64,000 nt of DNA from Devosia sp. (GCF_017744655.1 NZ_JAGIAW010000014.1:248001-312000); one strand, 5' to 3'; positions 29,325-39,093 are shown, counted from the stretch's first letter. Numbers and translations are program-made. Notes: a model not told the origin generated them from the letters alone.

Positions 29325-29930
29325 ATGCGTAGCAATGAATACGGCACTGTCCTCTCGGTTGGTCGCTACACCCCGTTCGGAACCTTCGCCACATCCGGCG
29401 CCAGCTTTGTGCTCGATGGCCACAGCGTAGCAATGCTGGTCAATCAACTGCCACGCCGTGAGCACTATGCTGATCGCAATATCCTCGAGTATGGGGCGAT
29501 CGAGGTGGCTTTGCTTACCGAAGGTGTTTCGGCCCTCTTGGCCTGGCGGTGGAAGACCGGTGAAACTGAGAATGATTTGCTTGCGGTCGACACCCCGTTC
29601 CATATCGGGCTCGAGGATCCCCCACACCGGCATCTCCCCCTGATCGATGACGGCCGAATTCCGCTTGTGCTCGTGACTCAGGACCATAAGGGGCGGTGTG
29701 TCAGCATGCGCCATGGCGCCATCGGGTCCGAGGTGACCTCAGCTTTGGTGCAATTACGTCGGCACCAGCTCGCCGATATTCACCGGTCCGATTTCGAGGT
29801 TCAGCATCGCCGCAACATCAGGTCGCTGATGCAGCGCCTTCCTGATCCCCTCACGGCCTTCAATGCCGCCGAAATTCGCAGCACTGTCGCCGCTGGCTTT
29901 CCCTTCGAAGATCTGGGCACACGCCACTGA
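29325..29930 (+). CDS. Hypothetical protein of the mobilisation module
   Basis: 201 aa ORF in consistent orientation with neighbours; no recognised domain. Confidence 0.55.
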   Translation: MRSNEYGTVLSVGRYTPFGTFATSGASFVLDGHSVAMLVNQLPRREHYADRNILEYGAIEVALLTEGVSALLAWRWKTGETENDLLAVDTPFHIGLEDPPHRHLPLIDDGRIPLVLVTQDHKGRCVSMRHGAIGSEVTSALVQLRRHQLADIHRSDFEVQHRRNIRSLMQRLPDPLTAFNAAEIRSTVAAGFPFEDLGTRH

Positions 29931-30045
29931 TGTAGACGACCTCCCGGCAGCGCTGCGGGCCGCAGGAAAAGCTGGCCATGGCCTCCGCATCCGCACGGCC
30001 GGGAGCCGGCTTTGTCCCGCGCTAAGGCAGGGACTGAGCTGATGT

Positions 30046-30062
30046 GAGTTAATCCCAAAGAC
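30046..30062 (+). promoter_or_regulatory. GAGTTAATCCCAAAGAC motif, copy 1
   Basis: 17-bp motif 91 nt upstream of the ATG at 30137. Confidence 0.6.
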
Positions 30063-30136
30063 TGAACTCCTGGCCGCCCTCAGGAATAGCGACAGGCAGG
30101 AATTCCCCTGCCAATAGTTCAAACCGGAGATGGCAA

Positions 30137-31330
30137 ATGCCTGACAGCATTACCCCCAACGCCGAAAGCACCTCCTGTGCCTACCCCGAGCGCCCCAGCC
30201 TCGACATGTGCACTGCCGCATTGACCAAATATGCAACGCGCGGCCCGTTCGTCCTTTATGACTGGCGCTCGCAGTGGGAAGGACTCGAAGCGGCCAAGGT
30301 CATGGTGGACGAGATCAAGCAGCTCGGACGGGCCGCGATGATGATGAAGACTGATGCTGACTATTTCGAGGCACTTCATATCTATGTCCCGCCCGATGTA
30401 GAGCAGGCTTTCCGCGCGGGCCTGCCCATTACCGTTGAGGTGATTGCCAACGACGAACGGAAAAAGGGCAACCGTCACCGCCCCAATGACACGGTTGCCG
30501 TCAAGGTGGCCAAGGTGGCTCTGGAGGTCAACGCCTTCCGCCTGCTGGCCTCGCAAACCAAGCTTGAGCATTGGGAAAATCCCGAGCAACATCATCAGAG
30601 CCATACCAGCGCCGGGGCTGCGGCGTCCACGACGCTGGCAGGGGCAAAATCTCACCACGGCAAGGCCATGGTCGACAAGAAGCTTAAGGTATTCGATGGC
30701 TGGATCGATCGCGGTCGCCGCAAGGTGCGGGACTTTTTCAACGCCAAAGAACCGGGTGATGTAGCTCGGGCAGCCACGATCGAGACACAGGAAAAGCTCG
30801 ACACCGGCATGAGCGGGGAAGCGATCAGCCAACACAATGTGGCGCAGATCCGGGCTTTCGAAAAGCATGCAGGGCGGGCCGTGGCGCGCGAAACCGCAAT
30901 GTATCGCTGGAGCACCAGCGATGACGATACGCCCGTTGCCGAGGCGGATGGGCGCGACATTGCCAATGCGCACCTCGAGCGTCAGTCGGCGATCGACTTG
31001 ATGCAGGTGGCCATTGCCGGTGGCCTGAACCCCTCGCAGATCCAAGGCCACTTGCTCACCATGCGCCAGGCGTTCGACACGGGGTGCAAGATCGGGCGCG
31101 TGCTGCGTGGCAATCCGATCACTGTGACCATCGAGGATGCCAACGAGATCGAGAAGGCAATCGCGACCGTGCGTCGTGGCCCGCCAGAAACCCATGAGGA
31201 TGGCTGCTACCACTATCTCGCTGACGCTCTTGCCAAATGCGAGGAAACATTGGGCCTCTCCAAAGTCGCGGCGCGCGTGCGTAGCTCGAGGATGACGGAA
31301 ATTATCACCCCTTCACGCAATCCGAGTTAA
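30137..31330 (+). CDS. Hypothetical protein of the mobilisation module
   Basis: 397 aa ORF; preceded by the GAGTTAATCCCAAAG motif; no recognised domain. Confidence 0.65.
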   Translation: MPDSITPNAESTSCAYPERPSLDMCTAALTKYATRGPFVLYDWRSQWEGLEAAKVMVDEIKQLGRAAMMMKTDADYFEALHIYVPPDVEQAFRAGLPITVEVIANDERKKGNRHRPNDTVAVKVAKVALEVNAFRLLASQTKLEHWENPEQHHQSHTSAGAAASTTLAGAKSHHGKAMVDKKLKVFDGWIDRGRRKVRDFFNAKEPGDVARAATIETQEKLDTGMSGEAISQHNVAQIRAFEKHAGRAVARETAMYRWSTSDDDTPVAEADGRDIANAHLERQSAIDLMQVAIAGGLNPSQIQGHLLTMRQAFDTGCKIGRVLRGNPITVTIEDANEIEKAIATVRRGPPETHEDGCYHYLADALAKCEETLGLSKVAARVRSSRMTEIITPSRNPS

Positions 31331-31340
31331 TCCCAAAGCC
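31324..31340 (+). promoter_or_regulatory. GAGTTAATCCCAAAGCC motif, copy 2
   Basis: Overlaps the stop of the 397 aa ORF, 82 nt upstream of the ATG at 31406. Confidence 0.6.
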
Positions 31341-31405
31341 GAGCGCGGGTGTTTCGCCGCAGGATTTTTCCATCGGGGTGGCAGTGCCCCCTAAGGAGAA
31401 GTCGA

Positions 31406-32242
31406 ATGAAACATCTTACCAACACCCTGATGAGCGGCACCGCGCCGCTCATCGTTATCATCGCCAACGAAAAGGGTGGCCAGGGCAAGTCACTGACCGG
31501 CCTCGCGATCGCTGACTATGCGCATCTCTGCCAGATCCCGATTGGCGTCGCCCAGATCGACAATCAGGCTCGTCTGAGCAAGGCCCTCGGCCGCAAGGTT
31601 CTGACCATCGATGCGGTGCCCGGAAATGCCCGCCGCGACCCGGCTGCAGAGGCGCGCAGCTTCACCCCGCTTTACGGCTTCCTCCAGAAAGGCGCGAAAG
31701 CCAATGCCAGCATCCTCGTCGATGTCGGCGCCAACCAGGCGCAGCGTCTGGCGCATTGGAGCGGTCTCGTCGATCTTGAGGAAGACCTTGCTGCCTGGGG
31801 TTTTAAGACGGTCATCGTCGTGCCGTTCGTGGCGGAAGCCGAAGGTATTCGCCAGGCCGGCAAGACCGCCGAACTTTTGGGCAAGGCTTTCACAAATGCC
31901 CATCTGGTCCTGATCGAAAACGCGCGCGATGGATCCTTCGAAGCGCTTCATCCCGCTTCCGATACGGCCCTGGCCTATCGCGAAGTCATCGAGCCGCTCA
32001 AATCGTCCGCCTCGGTTCTGACCATGCCGGCCGTCGAGGCTGGGTCGTGGCGCCTGTTCGAGGCTGGCAATTCCCGCCTCATCCACGTGGCGGGCATGCC
32101 GATCGGAAAAGTCATGGCGCTCACCGGCTTGCCTCACCCGGAGGCCAAGATCTCCCGCGGTGATGTCGCCGCCTGGGCGGGCACCTTCTTTGCAGAACTG
32201 GACCGTGTCTTGCCCTGGAACCAGGAGGGCGACGATGCCTAA
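31406..32242 (+). CDS. ParA/MinD-like P-loop ATPase of the mobilisation module
   Basis: IVIIANEKGGQGKSLTGLAIADYA (deviant Walker A); RBS AAGGAGA before ATG 31406. Confidence 0.85.
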   Translation: MKHLTNTLMSGTAPLIVIIANEKGGQGKSLTGLAIADYAHLCQIPIGVAQIDNQARLSKALGRKVLTIDAVPGNARRDPAAEARSFTPLYGFLQKGAKANASILVDVGANQAQRLAHWSGLVDLEEDLAAWGFKTVIVVPFVAEAEGIRQAGKTAELLGKAFTNAHLVLIENARDGSFEALHPASDTALAYREVIEPLKSSASVLTMPAVEAGSWRLFEAGNSRLIHVAGMPIGKVMALTGLPHPEAKISRGDVAAWAGTFFAELDRVLPWNQEGDDA

Positions 32243-32609
32243 GCGCCGCAACCAGTTCGAGGCCGATGCCGCGGCCGCCCGGATCGAGCGCGCCAAAGCC
32301 GAAACAGCTTTGGTGGGGCACCTGGCCAGTGAGATCAAACGTGATCTCGCCAGTTTTGACCCCACGCGCCTTGCAGGCCTCGGCCCCCAGGGCCTGCGGG
32401 GATTGCTGCAGGCACTTGAGCTCACGGAAGAGGAAGGCGGCGCTATGGCGCCGCCCTCCGACCACACGGCATTGCCCGGGACCATCAAGGGGTGGGCCGA
32501 TCGCCGCCGTCCCGAACCCTGGCATTGGATTGGCGAAGTGTCTGTTGCTTCGTTTTTGGGGCTGGCTGCAGCCCTCGTTCTATTCATGGCTATCGGCATT
32601 CTGTCGTAA
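32235..32609 (+). CDS. Small protein with C-terminal TM helix
   Basis: ATG 32235 overlaps the ParA-like stop; C-term SFLGLAAALVLFMAIGILS. Confidence 0.65.
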   Translation: MPKRRNQFEADAAAARIERAKAETALVGHLASEIKRDLASFDPTRLAGLGPQGLRGLLQALELTEEEGGAMAPPSDHTALPGTIKGWADRRRPEPWHWIGEVSVASFLGLAAALVLFMAIGILS

Positions 32610-32628
32610 CCGCATTCAGGAGACTGAT

Positions 32629-34449
32629 ATGTACACCTCCAAATCCTCGGCTCCGGCTCTTCTCGGCGCCTTCTCAGCCATGGTGATCGCCATGGCTCTG
32701 TCCTTGCTGACGCTGCTTTTACACCCAAACCCTACGATGATTGAGCTCGACAAACAGCTCATCCCATTCGACCGCGTTACTATCTCTACCGTGGTCATCG
32801 GCGCCTTATCGGGCGCCTCTTGCGATGCCGCAGTTGACGAATTGATCGGCGTAGAATGGATCGACTGTCGCCTCGCCCCCGTGACTGACCTGCTGGAAGC
32901 AGCCTTCAACGCTCCAAGGATGCGCTATTACTTTGCCGCTTTAGCAGTGGCCGGAATCATCGCTTTCGCCATGGCTATGCGCTCCATTGATGCAACGACG
33001 CCAAAGCGGGAACTGGATCGCACCGTCAAGGGCAGGCGCCCGGTATACGATCTTGACGCGCGCAACAGCCTGCGTTCAGAGATCAGGAAAACGGGTAAAC
33101 CGGCCAGGGACGGATTGTGGGTCGCACCCCATGTGCAGCTGACGCCTGCACTTGAAAGCTACAATCTCCTCGGGCTCGGCACGCAGGGATCAGGCAAGAC
33201 TTCGCACTTCCGCGCCCTGATCGAGCAGTTTGTCGGCCGTGGCGACAGGGTTTTCATTCATGACGTCAAGGGCGACATGACAGCCGGGTTGCCCGTTGAC
33301 GACTTTATTCTTGTCGCGCCGCACGACGCCCGCAGTTGGGCTTACGACATTGCTGCCGACATCAGGAACCACCATCACGCTTACGAATTCGGCAAGCGAA
33401 TGGTGGATGAGGATGGCGACGACCGCATGTGGGGCAAGGGCGGCGGATCGATCACGGGCGATCTGACCTGGGGCTTGGCAAAGGACCAAAAAGGGAAATG
33501 GAGTTGGGGCGAGCTTGCCCACACCCTGCTGGTGCCCGGCGGGCAGATGAAGCTCAGACTGGAGGAACTGGGCTCGATCAATGCCAGCCGGCTGATCTTC
33601 GGCAGCCAGGATCCTGAAGAAAACCGCACCACCATGAGCTTGTTGATCACGATCTGGATTGCGGCGACCACCATTATCCTGCCGCTGGCCCAGGCCTGGG
33701 CGCAGGTCCCACCAGCCCGTCGTTTCAGCTTGCGTCTCTGGGTAAACCGGAAAGGAAAGCTGCCCGGCACCATCGTCCTGCAGCGATCCTCGGAATACGC
33801 CTATCTCTCCACGGCACTTGGCGGGTTTCTGATCGATCGGCTGCTGGGCCTTGCCATGAGTCCGGATCGAGATCGTAATCGTGGGGGCAAACTCGTGCTT
33901 TGCTTGGATGAGCTTCCGGAGCTGGGCGTCATCACCCGCCTTCCCAATGCCTTGAACATTGGTCGCGAACTCGGCCTTGTCACCATCGGCGGTGTGCAGG
34001 ATATCGCGCATCTGGTCAAAGTTTACGGCACCGAACTCGCCCAGGTGCTGCTCGCCCGATTCCGTATCAAGGCCATCCATCAGCTTGACGCAGGCGACAC
34101 CGCGGACCGGATCAGCGTGCTCATCGGCGACCGCACGATTTTGCGTCCAAGCCCCTCAGAGTTCAATGCCAAGACCGGCAAGGCTGTACTCGTGCGTGAG
34201 AAGGAGCGGGTGCTCGATCCCTACATGTTCGAAACCGAGCTTGGCGTGCGAAACCACAGGGGTACATTGGTTTCGAGGACGCTGATCATGGGCCTTGGCA
34301 ATCCAGCAATCCTCGACATTCCGATTACCGGGTGGTCAGAACGCCGCCCCGGGCACGTGCCGGCTGGCTGGGTCGACCAGCTTGAGCAGTCTGTTCACAA
34401 GCCGAAGGCCCGACGTCAGATCGACGACGAGGGGACGGAACAGAGTTAA
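32629..34449 (+). CDS. Type IV coupling protein (VirD4/TraD/TrwB-like)
   Basis: N-terminal TM helices; Walker A LGLGTQGSGKTSHFRALIEQF; Walker B LVLCLDELPELGVI; FIHDVKGDM. RBS CAGGAGA before ATG 32629. Confidence 0.88.
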   Translation: MYTSKSSAPALLGAFSAMVIAMALSLLTLLLHPNPTMIELDKQLIPFDRVTISTVVIGALSGASCDAAVDELIGVEWIDCRLAPVTDLLEAAFNAPRMRYYFAALAVAGIIAFAMAMRSIDATTPKRELDRTVKGRRPVYDLDARNSLRSEIRKTGKPARDGLWVAPHVQLTPALESYNLLGLGTQGSGKTSHFRALIEQFVGRGDRVFIHDVKGDMTAGLPVDDFILVAPHDARSWAYDIAADIRNHHHAYEFGKRMVDEDGDDRMWGKGGGSITGDLTWGLAKDQKGKWSWGELAHTLLVPGGQMKLRLEELGSINASRLIFGSQDPEENRTTMSLLITIWIAATTIILPLAQAWAQVPPARRFSLRLWVNRKGKLPGTIVLQRSSEYAYLSTALGGFLIDRLLGLAMSPDRDRNRGGKLVLCLDELPELGVITRLPNALNIGRELGLVTIGGVQDIAHLVKVYGTELAQVLLARFRIKAIHQLDAGDTADRISVLIGDRTILRPSPSEFNAKTGKAVLVREKERVLDPYMFETELGVRNHRGTLVSRTLIMGLGNPAILDIPITGWSERRPGHVPAGWVDQLEQSVHKPKARRQIDDEGTEQS

Positions 34450-34459
34450 TCCCAAAGAC
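34443..34459 (+). promoter_or_regulatory. GAGTTAATCCCAAAGAC motif, copy 3
   Basis: Overlaps the stop of the coupling-protein gene, 89 nt upstream of the ATG at 34532. Confidence 0.6.
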
Positions 34460-34483
34460 CCTGCTCAGTAACAAGCATAGTTG

Positions 34484-34512
34484 AAAGGCCTCCCCTCGGA
34501 GGCTTTTCTTTT
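34484..34512 (+). terminator. Rho-independent terminator between coupling protein and relaxase
   Basis: AAAGGCCTCC-CCTC-GGAGGCTTTTCTTTT. Confidence 0.7.
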
Positions 34513-34531
34513 GGTCGCCAGTTTCGCCGTC

Positions 34532-37090
34532 ATGAAATCGTCCGCCTACTACACCCGCCAATCCCAGGCGGTGTCGTATTATGCCGACAACGAGTCCGCT
34601 GGTATCTGGCTGCGCGGCCACGACGCACTGGGCGTGGCTGCCGGTGATCGCGTCGAAGCGGCAGATTTCGACCGCATCTGCGCCGGCCTTGACCACGCGG
34701 GAAAACCGTTAATCAAAGCGGGCGCGAAACCGCGCATGCTGGGCATCGACATTACCTTGTCCCCGCCCAAATCCTTTTCTGTGCTTTATGCCGCTGCGCC
34801 CAACGACCTCCGGCTGAGCCTGGCAGGGGCGGAGCGCAGCGCCCTTGAAGCCACGATCCAACTCATCGAGCGGGAAATTCCGCTCTCGCGCCGCGGCCGC
34901 AATGGCGAGCGACGGGAACACTCGAATTTTGTGGCCGCTGCTTTCACCCATTCCGAAGCAAGACCCGAACGCCATGCCGATGGCAAGGTGTTCGCAGATT
35001 GCCAGCGGCACCATCATGTCTGCCTGCCATCCATAGCCGAGCGTTCAGACGGCACGTGGGGCGGCATTGATAGCCGCCAACTGCGGATTTGGAAAAAATC
35101 CCTGGGAGCTGTATTCAGATTGCAGCTTGCTTCAGCCCTGCAGCAGCGCGGCTTTGCGATCGAACACGTCAATGATGGCTGGTCCTGGGCGATCGCTGGC
35201 ATACCGCAAACGTTGATCGATTATTTCAGTGCCCGCCGTGCGTCCCTCGAAGAAGAACTGGCCGATGCCGGACTAACCTCCGGGCAAGCCCCGGCGCTCG
35301 CCTCTGCCATCAATGCCACGGATCGCCGGGCTAAAGAGAACGTGAGTCTCGATCACCTCACCGCGCAGTGGCACGAGGCTATCGAACGTCTCGGATATAT
35401 CCCCGACCAGATCGTTGGCGCCGCTTTCGCAACCGGTCGCGAGCAGGCACGCGCGCCACTCGATCTCTCTTCTGCACGTCCGCAAAGGCTGGCGGCAGTG
35501 CCGGCGAAGCTGACCGAGTTCCAGGCAACGTTTTCGCGTCGAGAACTCATTGAAGCCAGCGCCAATGCTTTGGTCGGAACTGGAGCAGGGCTCGAAGAGG
35601 TCCTTGATGGGGCCACTGACTTCATCGGTGGCAACGCTGTTCTTGAATGCGCCCAGACTCCCGAGGGAGCCATCTTCACCACCCCCGAAATGCTCGCTGC
35701 CGAGCGCGCGCTGGTGGCCTTGGTCACGCGCAATGCGACGACATTCGTTGCGGCGCCCGAGAGGGCAACGACCGATCAAATCCTGGCGATATCAGGCCTC
35801 AACGCAGAGCAAGAGCATGTCGTTCGCGAGGCGACACGAGGCGCCCGTTTGGTCCTGGTTCAGGGCAGCGCCGGGACCGGCAAATCGACGACTCTCAAAG
35901 CGGTCGCCAATGCATGGCGATCAGCTGGTTATGAAGTTGCCGGCGCCTCTGTCGCCTGGCGAGCGGCAAACACTCTCGGCGCTGATCTTGGAATAGAAGC
36001 CCGCGCAATCGATGCCTGGCTCAAATCTATTGAACAGGGAAACACGCCTTTCGTTGACAAGACCTGTCTAATTGTCGAGGAGGCAGGCCTGCAGTCAACA
36101 CTCCAGACCCTGAAACTGCTCGAGGCCGTCGACAGGACTGGTGGTGTCGTCCTCATGGTCGGCGACGAAAACCAGCTCACGCCCATCGGAGCCGGTCACG
36201 CCATGCGCCTGATCAGGCAGACCATTGGCGCCACCCGCATCGAAACCGTCGTTCGACAGCATGAGGCCTGGGCACGGCAGGCTCCCAAGGATTTTGCTCG
36301 CGGCAAGGCTCAAAAAGCACTCGACGCCTTTGCGTCGCACGGCCAGATCGCATTCGAAAACAGCCCCAGGGCGGCCGTGGAAGCTGTCGCCGACCGTTGG
36401 AACAAGATTGTCGGCACCGAACCCTCTAAATCCGTATTGGTGAGCGCAAAGACCAATGCTGAGGTTCGCGCTCTATCCGCCTCCATCCGCAACCGTATGC
36501 GCGAGCGCGGAGCGCTCACGGGCCCGGACATCAGCATCGAAGCAGCGGACTCATCAGGCAATCGGCATAGGCTGCGCCTTGCTGCCGGTGACAGAATTCG
36601 TTTCCTGCGCCGCGACGACGCTCTCGGCGTCGTCAACGGCAGCGAGGCACGCATCGTCGCCATTGCTGAAGGACCGGACGGGCGGGTCAGGATCGCCGCT
36701 GACCACAACGGCGCACGCCTCAACTTCTCGCCCGACGATGTAGCCGATGCCAATGGTCGTGCGCGTCTCGCCCATGCCTATGCAACCACACTGTTTCAGG
36801 CGCAGGGCCTAACCGTCGATCGCGCCTTGGTCCTATTGTCTGCGCGCTTCGATCGGCACGATGCCTATGTCGCCAGTTCCCGCGCCCGAGAAAGCTCCGA
36901 GCTGTTCGTCGACACCCGGACGCTCGATCGCGAGATCGAGACGGATTTCATCTCCGAGACCGGCGAACGTCTTGAGACGGCCCGGCTGAACTACCTCGCA
37001 CAACGATTGTCTCGACAAAACGTAAAAACGCTCGCCCTTGACTACCTCCAAAAGCGCGAGCGGACGAAGGAGCTCAACCATGAGCTCTAG
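34532..37090 (+). CDS. MobF-family (TrwC/TraI-like) relaxase-helicase
   Basis: Catalytic Tyr cluster YYTRQSQAVSYYADNE; HHH metal motif DCQRHHHVCLPS; helicase LVLVQGSAGTGKSTTLKAV and GDENQLTPIGAGHAM. Confidence 0.93.
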   Translation: MKSSAYYTRQSQAVSYYADNESAGIWLRGHDALGVAAGDRVEAADFDRICAGLDHAGKPLIKAGAKPRMLGIDITLSPPKSFSVLYAAAPNDLRLSLAGAERSALEATIQLIEREIPLSRRGRNGERREHSNFVAAAFTHSEARPERHADGKVFADCQRHHHVCLPSIAERSDGTWGGIDSRQLRIWKKSLGAVFRLQLASALQQRGFAIEHVNDGWSWAIAGIPQTLIDYFSARRASLEEELADAGLTSGQAPALASAINATDRRAKENVSLDHLTAQWHEAIERLGYIPDQIVGAAFATGREQARAPLDLSSARPQRLAAVPAKLTEFQATFSRRELIEASANALVGTGAGLEEVLDGATDFIGGNAVLECAQTPEGAIFTTPEMLAAERALVALVTRNATTFVAAPERATTDQILAISGLNAEQEHVVREATRGARLVLVQGSAGTGKSTTLKAVANAWRSAGYEVAGASVAWRAANTLGADLGIEARAIDAWLKSIEQGNTPFVDKTCLIVEEAGLQSTLQTLKLLEAVDRTGGVVLMVGDENQLTPIGAGHAMRLIRQTIGATRIETVVRQHEAWARQAPKDFARGKAQKALDAFASHGQIAFENSPRAAVEAVADRWNKIVGTEPSKSVLVSAKTNAEVRALSASIRNRMRERGALTGPDISIEAADSSGNRHRLRLAAGDRIRFLRRDDALGVVNGSEARIVAIAEGPDGRVRIAADHNGARLNFSPDDVADANGRARLAHAYATTLFQAQGLTVDRALVLLSARFDRHDAYVASSRARESSELFVDTRTLDREIETDFISETGERLETARLNYLAQRLSRQNVKTLALDYLQKRERTKELNHEL

Positions 37091-37562
37091 ACGCTCGTCA
37101 TCGCCCGGCCATCAAGGCATGGACGTCCCCCTGAAAGACTTGGACGCGCCAGAAAATAACTTCACCCGAGATGAAGCCCGGCCAGCGGATCAAGAAAGCA
37201 GCGACAGCGTCTCCGCGACGCCCAAGATCTACCTGACAAGGTCCGAAGTGGCGCAACGCTATCCCATTTCGACCCACACGCTGGCCAAGCTTGCGTCGCA
37301 GGGCAAAGGCCCCCGCTATTTCAAGCCCACAGACAAGTGCCTCTACCGCCCCGAAGATATCGAAGCGTGGATCGAAGCCGCTGCCATTGTGCCGAGTGCG
37401 GTGGCCACGATGGAGACGGGTAAGGCCCGGAGTCCAAGCCCAACCACCGCGCTGAATGGGCGTGGCAAGGCGAAACCCACACCGATTCCACCAACACTAC
37501 CCAAGAACGGCAGAAAGTCTTTGCCGCCCTCGGCGAATTCCTGGCTGCGCCGAACAGACTAA
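37080..37562 (+). CDS. MerR/AlpA-like helix-turn-helix protein (candidate excisionase)
   Basis: YLTRSEVAQRYPISTHTLAKLASQGKGPRYFKPTDKCLYRPEDIEAWIEA; overlaps the relaxase 3' end. Confidence 0.75.
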   Translation: MSSRRSSSPGHQGMDVPLKDLDAPENNFTRDEARPADQESSDSVSATPKIYLTRSEVAQRYPISTHTLAKLASQGKGPRYFKPTDKCLYRPEDIEAWIEAAAIVPSAVATMETGKARSPSPTTALNGRGKAKPTPIPPTLPKNGRKSLPPSANSWLRRTD

Positions 37563-38721
37563 GCATCGACGCTGGCATGGTCCTCCACCACCTTGCCGTC
37601 CAGAGTACCTGGTAGAAGTATCGCAGTGGCCGGCCGGGATTTCTTAAGCGCGCGCAAGCGAGCCACGCTCTCGTCCACCTTGGAATGGCGGTAGCGCAGC
37701 AGACTTTTGACGTCGACGTGGCCGGAAAAGTCCATTACCTGCTCGCTGGTCCAGCCGGCATCGAAGCAGCGCGAAATCGCTTCATGCCGGAAATCATGCC
37801 AGCGCAGCGTTCCCACGCTGACCAGATCCAGCCGTCCCAGGCTTTCCGCCCGTTTTGCCGCTCGGGCACGGGCATATTCGAAAGCTTTTTTGAGCTGGTT
37901 GCCGCTCACCTTGAACAGCTTCCCGCCTTGAGCGCGTCCCGGTAGGGCTTCGACAATCTTCTGAGCCTGCTCGCTCAAGAGAATGTATCGGCCCCGGCCG
38001 TTCTTGGCATCCGCCAGCCAGATGGTGCTCCCGCGCGTGTCATAGTCCGGCCATTCCACGCGCAGCATCTCGCTGCGACGGCAACCCGTCTCCAACGCGA
38101 ATTGCGCGGCAAGTGGTACGATCTTGTCCTGCGCCATGATCAATTCGGCAAAAAGCAATTCCTCTTCTTCCGGCTGAATGCGTCGGATGCGTTCGTCGAT
38201 TGCCTAGGAGCGTTGATGTAGGCCATGGGGGAGCGCGCTAGATCGAACTTTCTTGCTGCCGCTTCAAACAACGGCTTGAGCAAGCGCACGTCGCGACCAA
38301 CAGTGTTCGGTTTGACCTCTTCAAGGCGTTCGGCAATCCAGTCTTCGAACATATCTTCGGTCGCGTCAGACAACGCGGTCGCACACAGCAGGACGCTGTC
38401 GCGGCGAAAGGCGCGCAGGCGATAAAGCTCGGTCGTCGCACCCTTGACGCGGCGCCTGCCAGTTTCAAGCGCGTTGATGGCGCTGTCGATGACATCGCCC
38501 ACGCAGGTTCGGTGCCCGATCAAACGATCGATCTTGTGGCCACGATCTTGGTCACCCATCACTTGGCGTACAAAACGCTTGGCTTCTTCGAGATCGTCGA
38601 AGGAGCCGGTGTGATTGGGAAAGCCCTTGCGACGGATTTTGACTTGGTAGCTGGTCAGGCGTCCGTCTGTAGAAATCCGCTCATAGATGTAATCCGTGCC
38701 ACGGAGTTTATAGGTCGGCAT
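37559..38721 (-). pseudogene. Frameshifted tyrosine recombinase (integrase)
   Basis: N-terminal part in ORF 38140-38721 and catalytic part in ORF 37559-38158 (TGCRRSEML...WHDFRHEA...SGHVDVKSLLRY). Continuity restored as INAPRQS/DERIRRIQPEEEELLFAEL by one-nt compensation near 38185-38203. Confidence 0.85.
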
Positions 38722-38808
38722 GACGTCTTCTTCTCACGGTTAGTGGAAAAAGGGCCTTCGACATTCCGAGGATTCGCAATGGCCGGCGCGAATTTTGATT
38801 CGGGGGCG

Positions 38809-38831
38809 TTGTCCCAAAACTTGTCCCAAAC
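38809..38831 (+). repeat. TTGTCCCAAAA-C-TTGTCCCAAAC (candidate integrase/Xis arm sites)
   Basis: Same 11-mer pair as at 1700-1721 at the opposite island end. Confidence 0.65.
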
Positions 38832-38865
38832 TTAATGTGTTACATCAAGTACTTAGACTAAGCAT

Positions 38866-38942
<77 letters not shown>

Positions 38943-39093
38943 AGGCCGGATTCGGGACTGGCCCGAAGAATGGGCGCAAACTAGTCGAAGCTTGCGATTG
39001 GCGCAACGGGGGAAATCCCGAAGCTTGATAAGTGCTGACAGGAACTGGCATCAGCCTATGGGAGAGCAGGACTTCGCCTTTGGAGAATTGCCG

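Noticed and set aside
30119-31213. 364-aa minus-strand ORF
   Set aside because: Antisense to the 397-aa ORF, whose orientation matches the module and which has the upstream motif; neither has a known domain, so some uncertainty remains.
31490-32728. 412-aa minus-strand ORF
   Set aside because: Antisense to the ParA-like gene, which has Walker A and an RBS.
38140-38210. Programmed -1 frameshift in the integrase
   Set aside because: The T-run is preceded by C in the relevant frame (C TTT TTG), and the conserved linker indicates the frame change lies further upstream; mutation or sequencing error is simpler.
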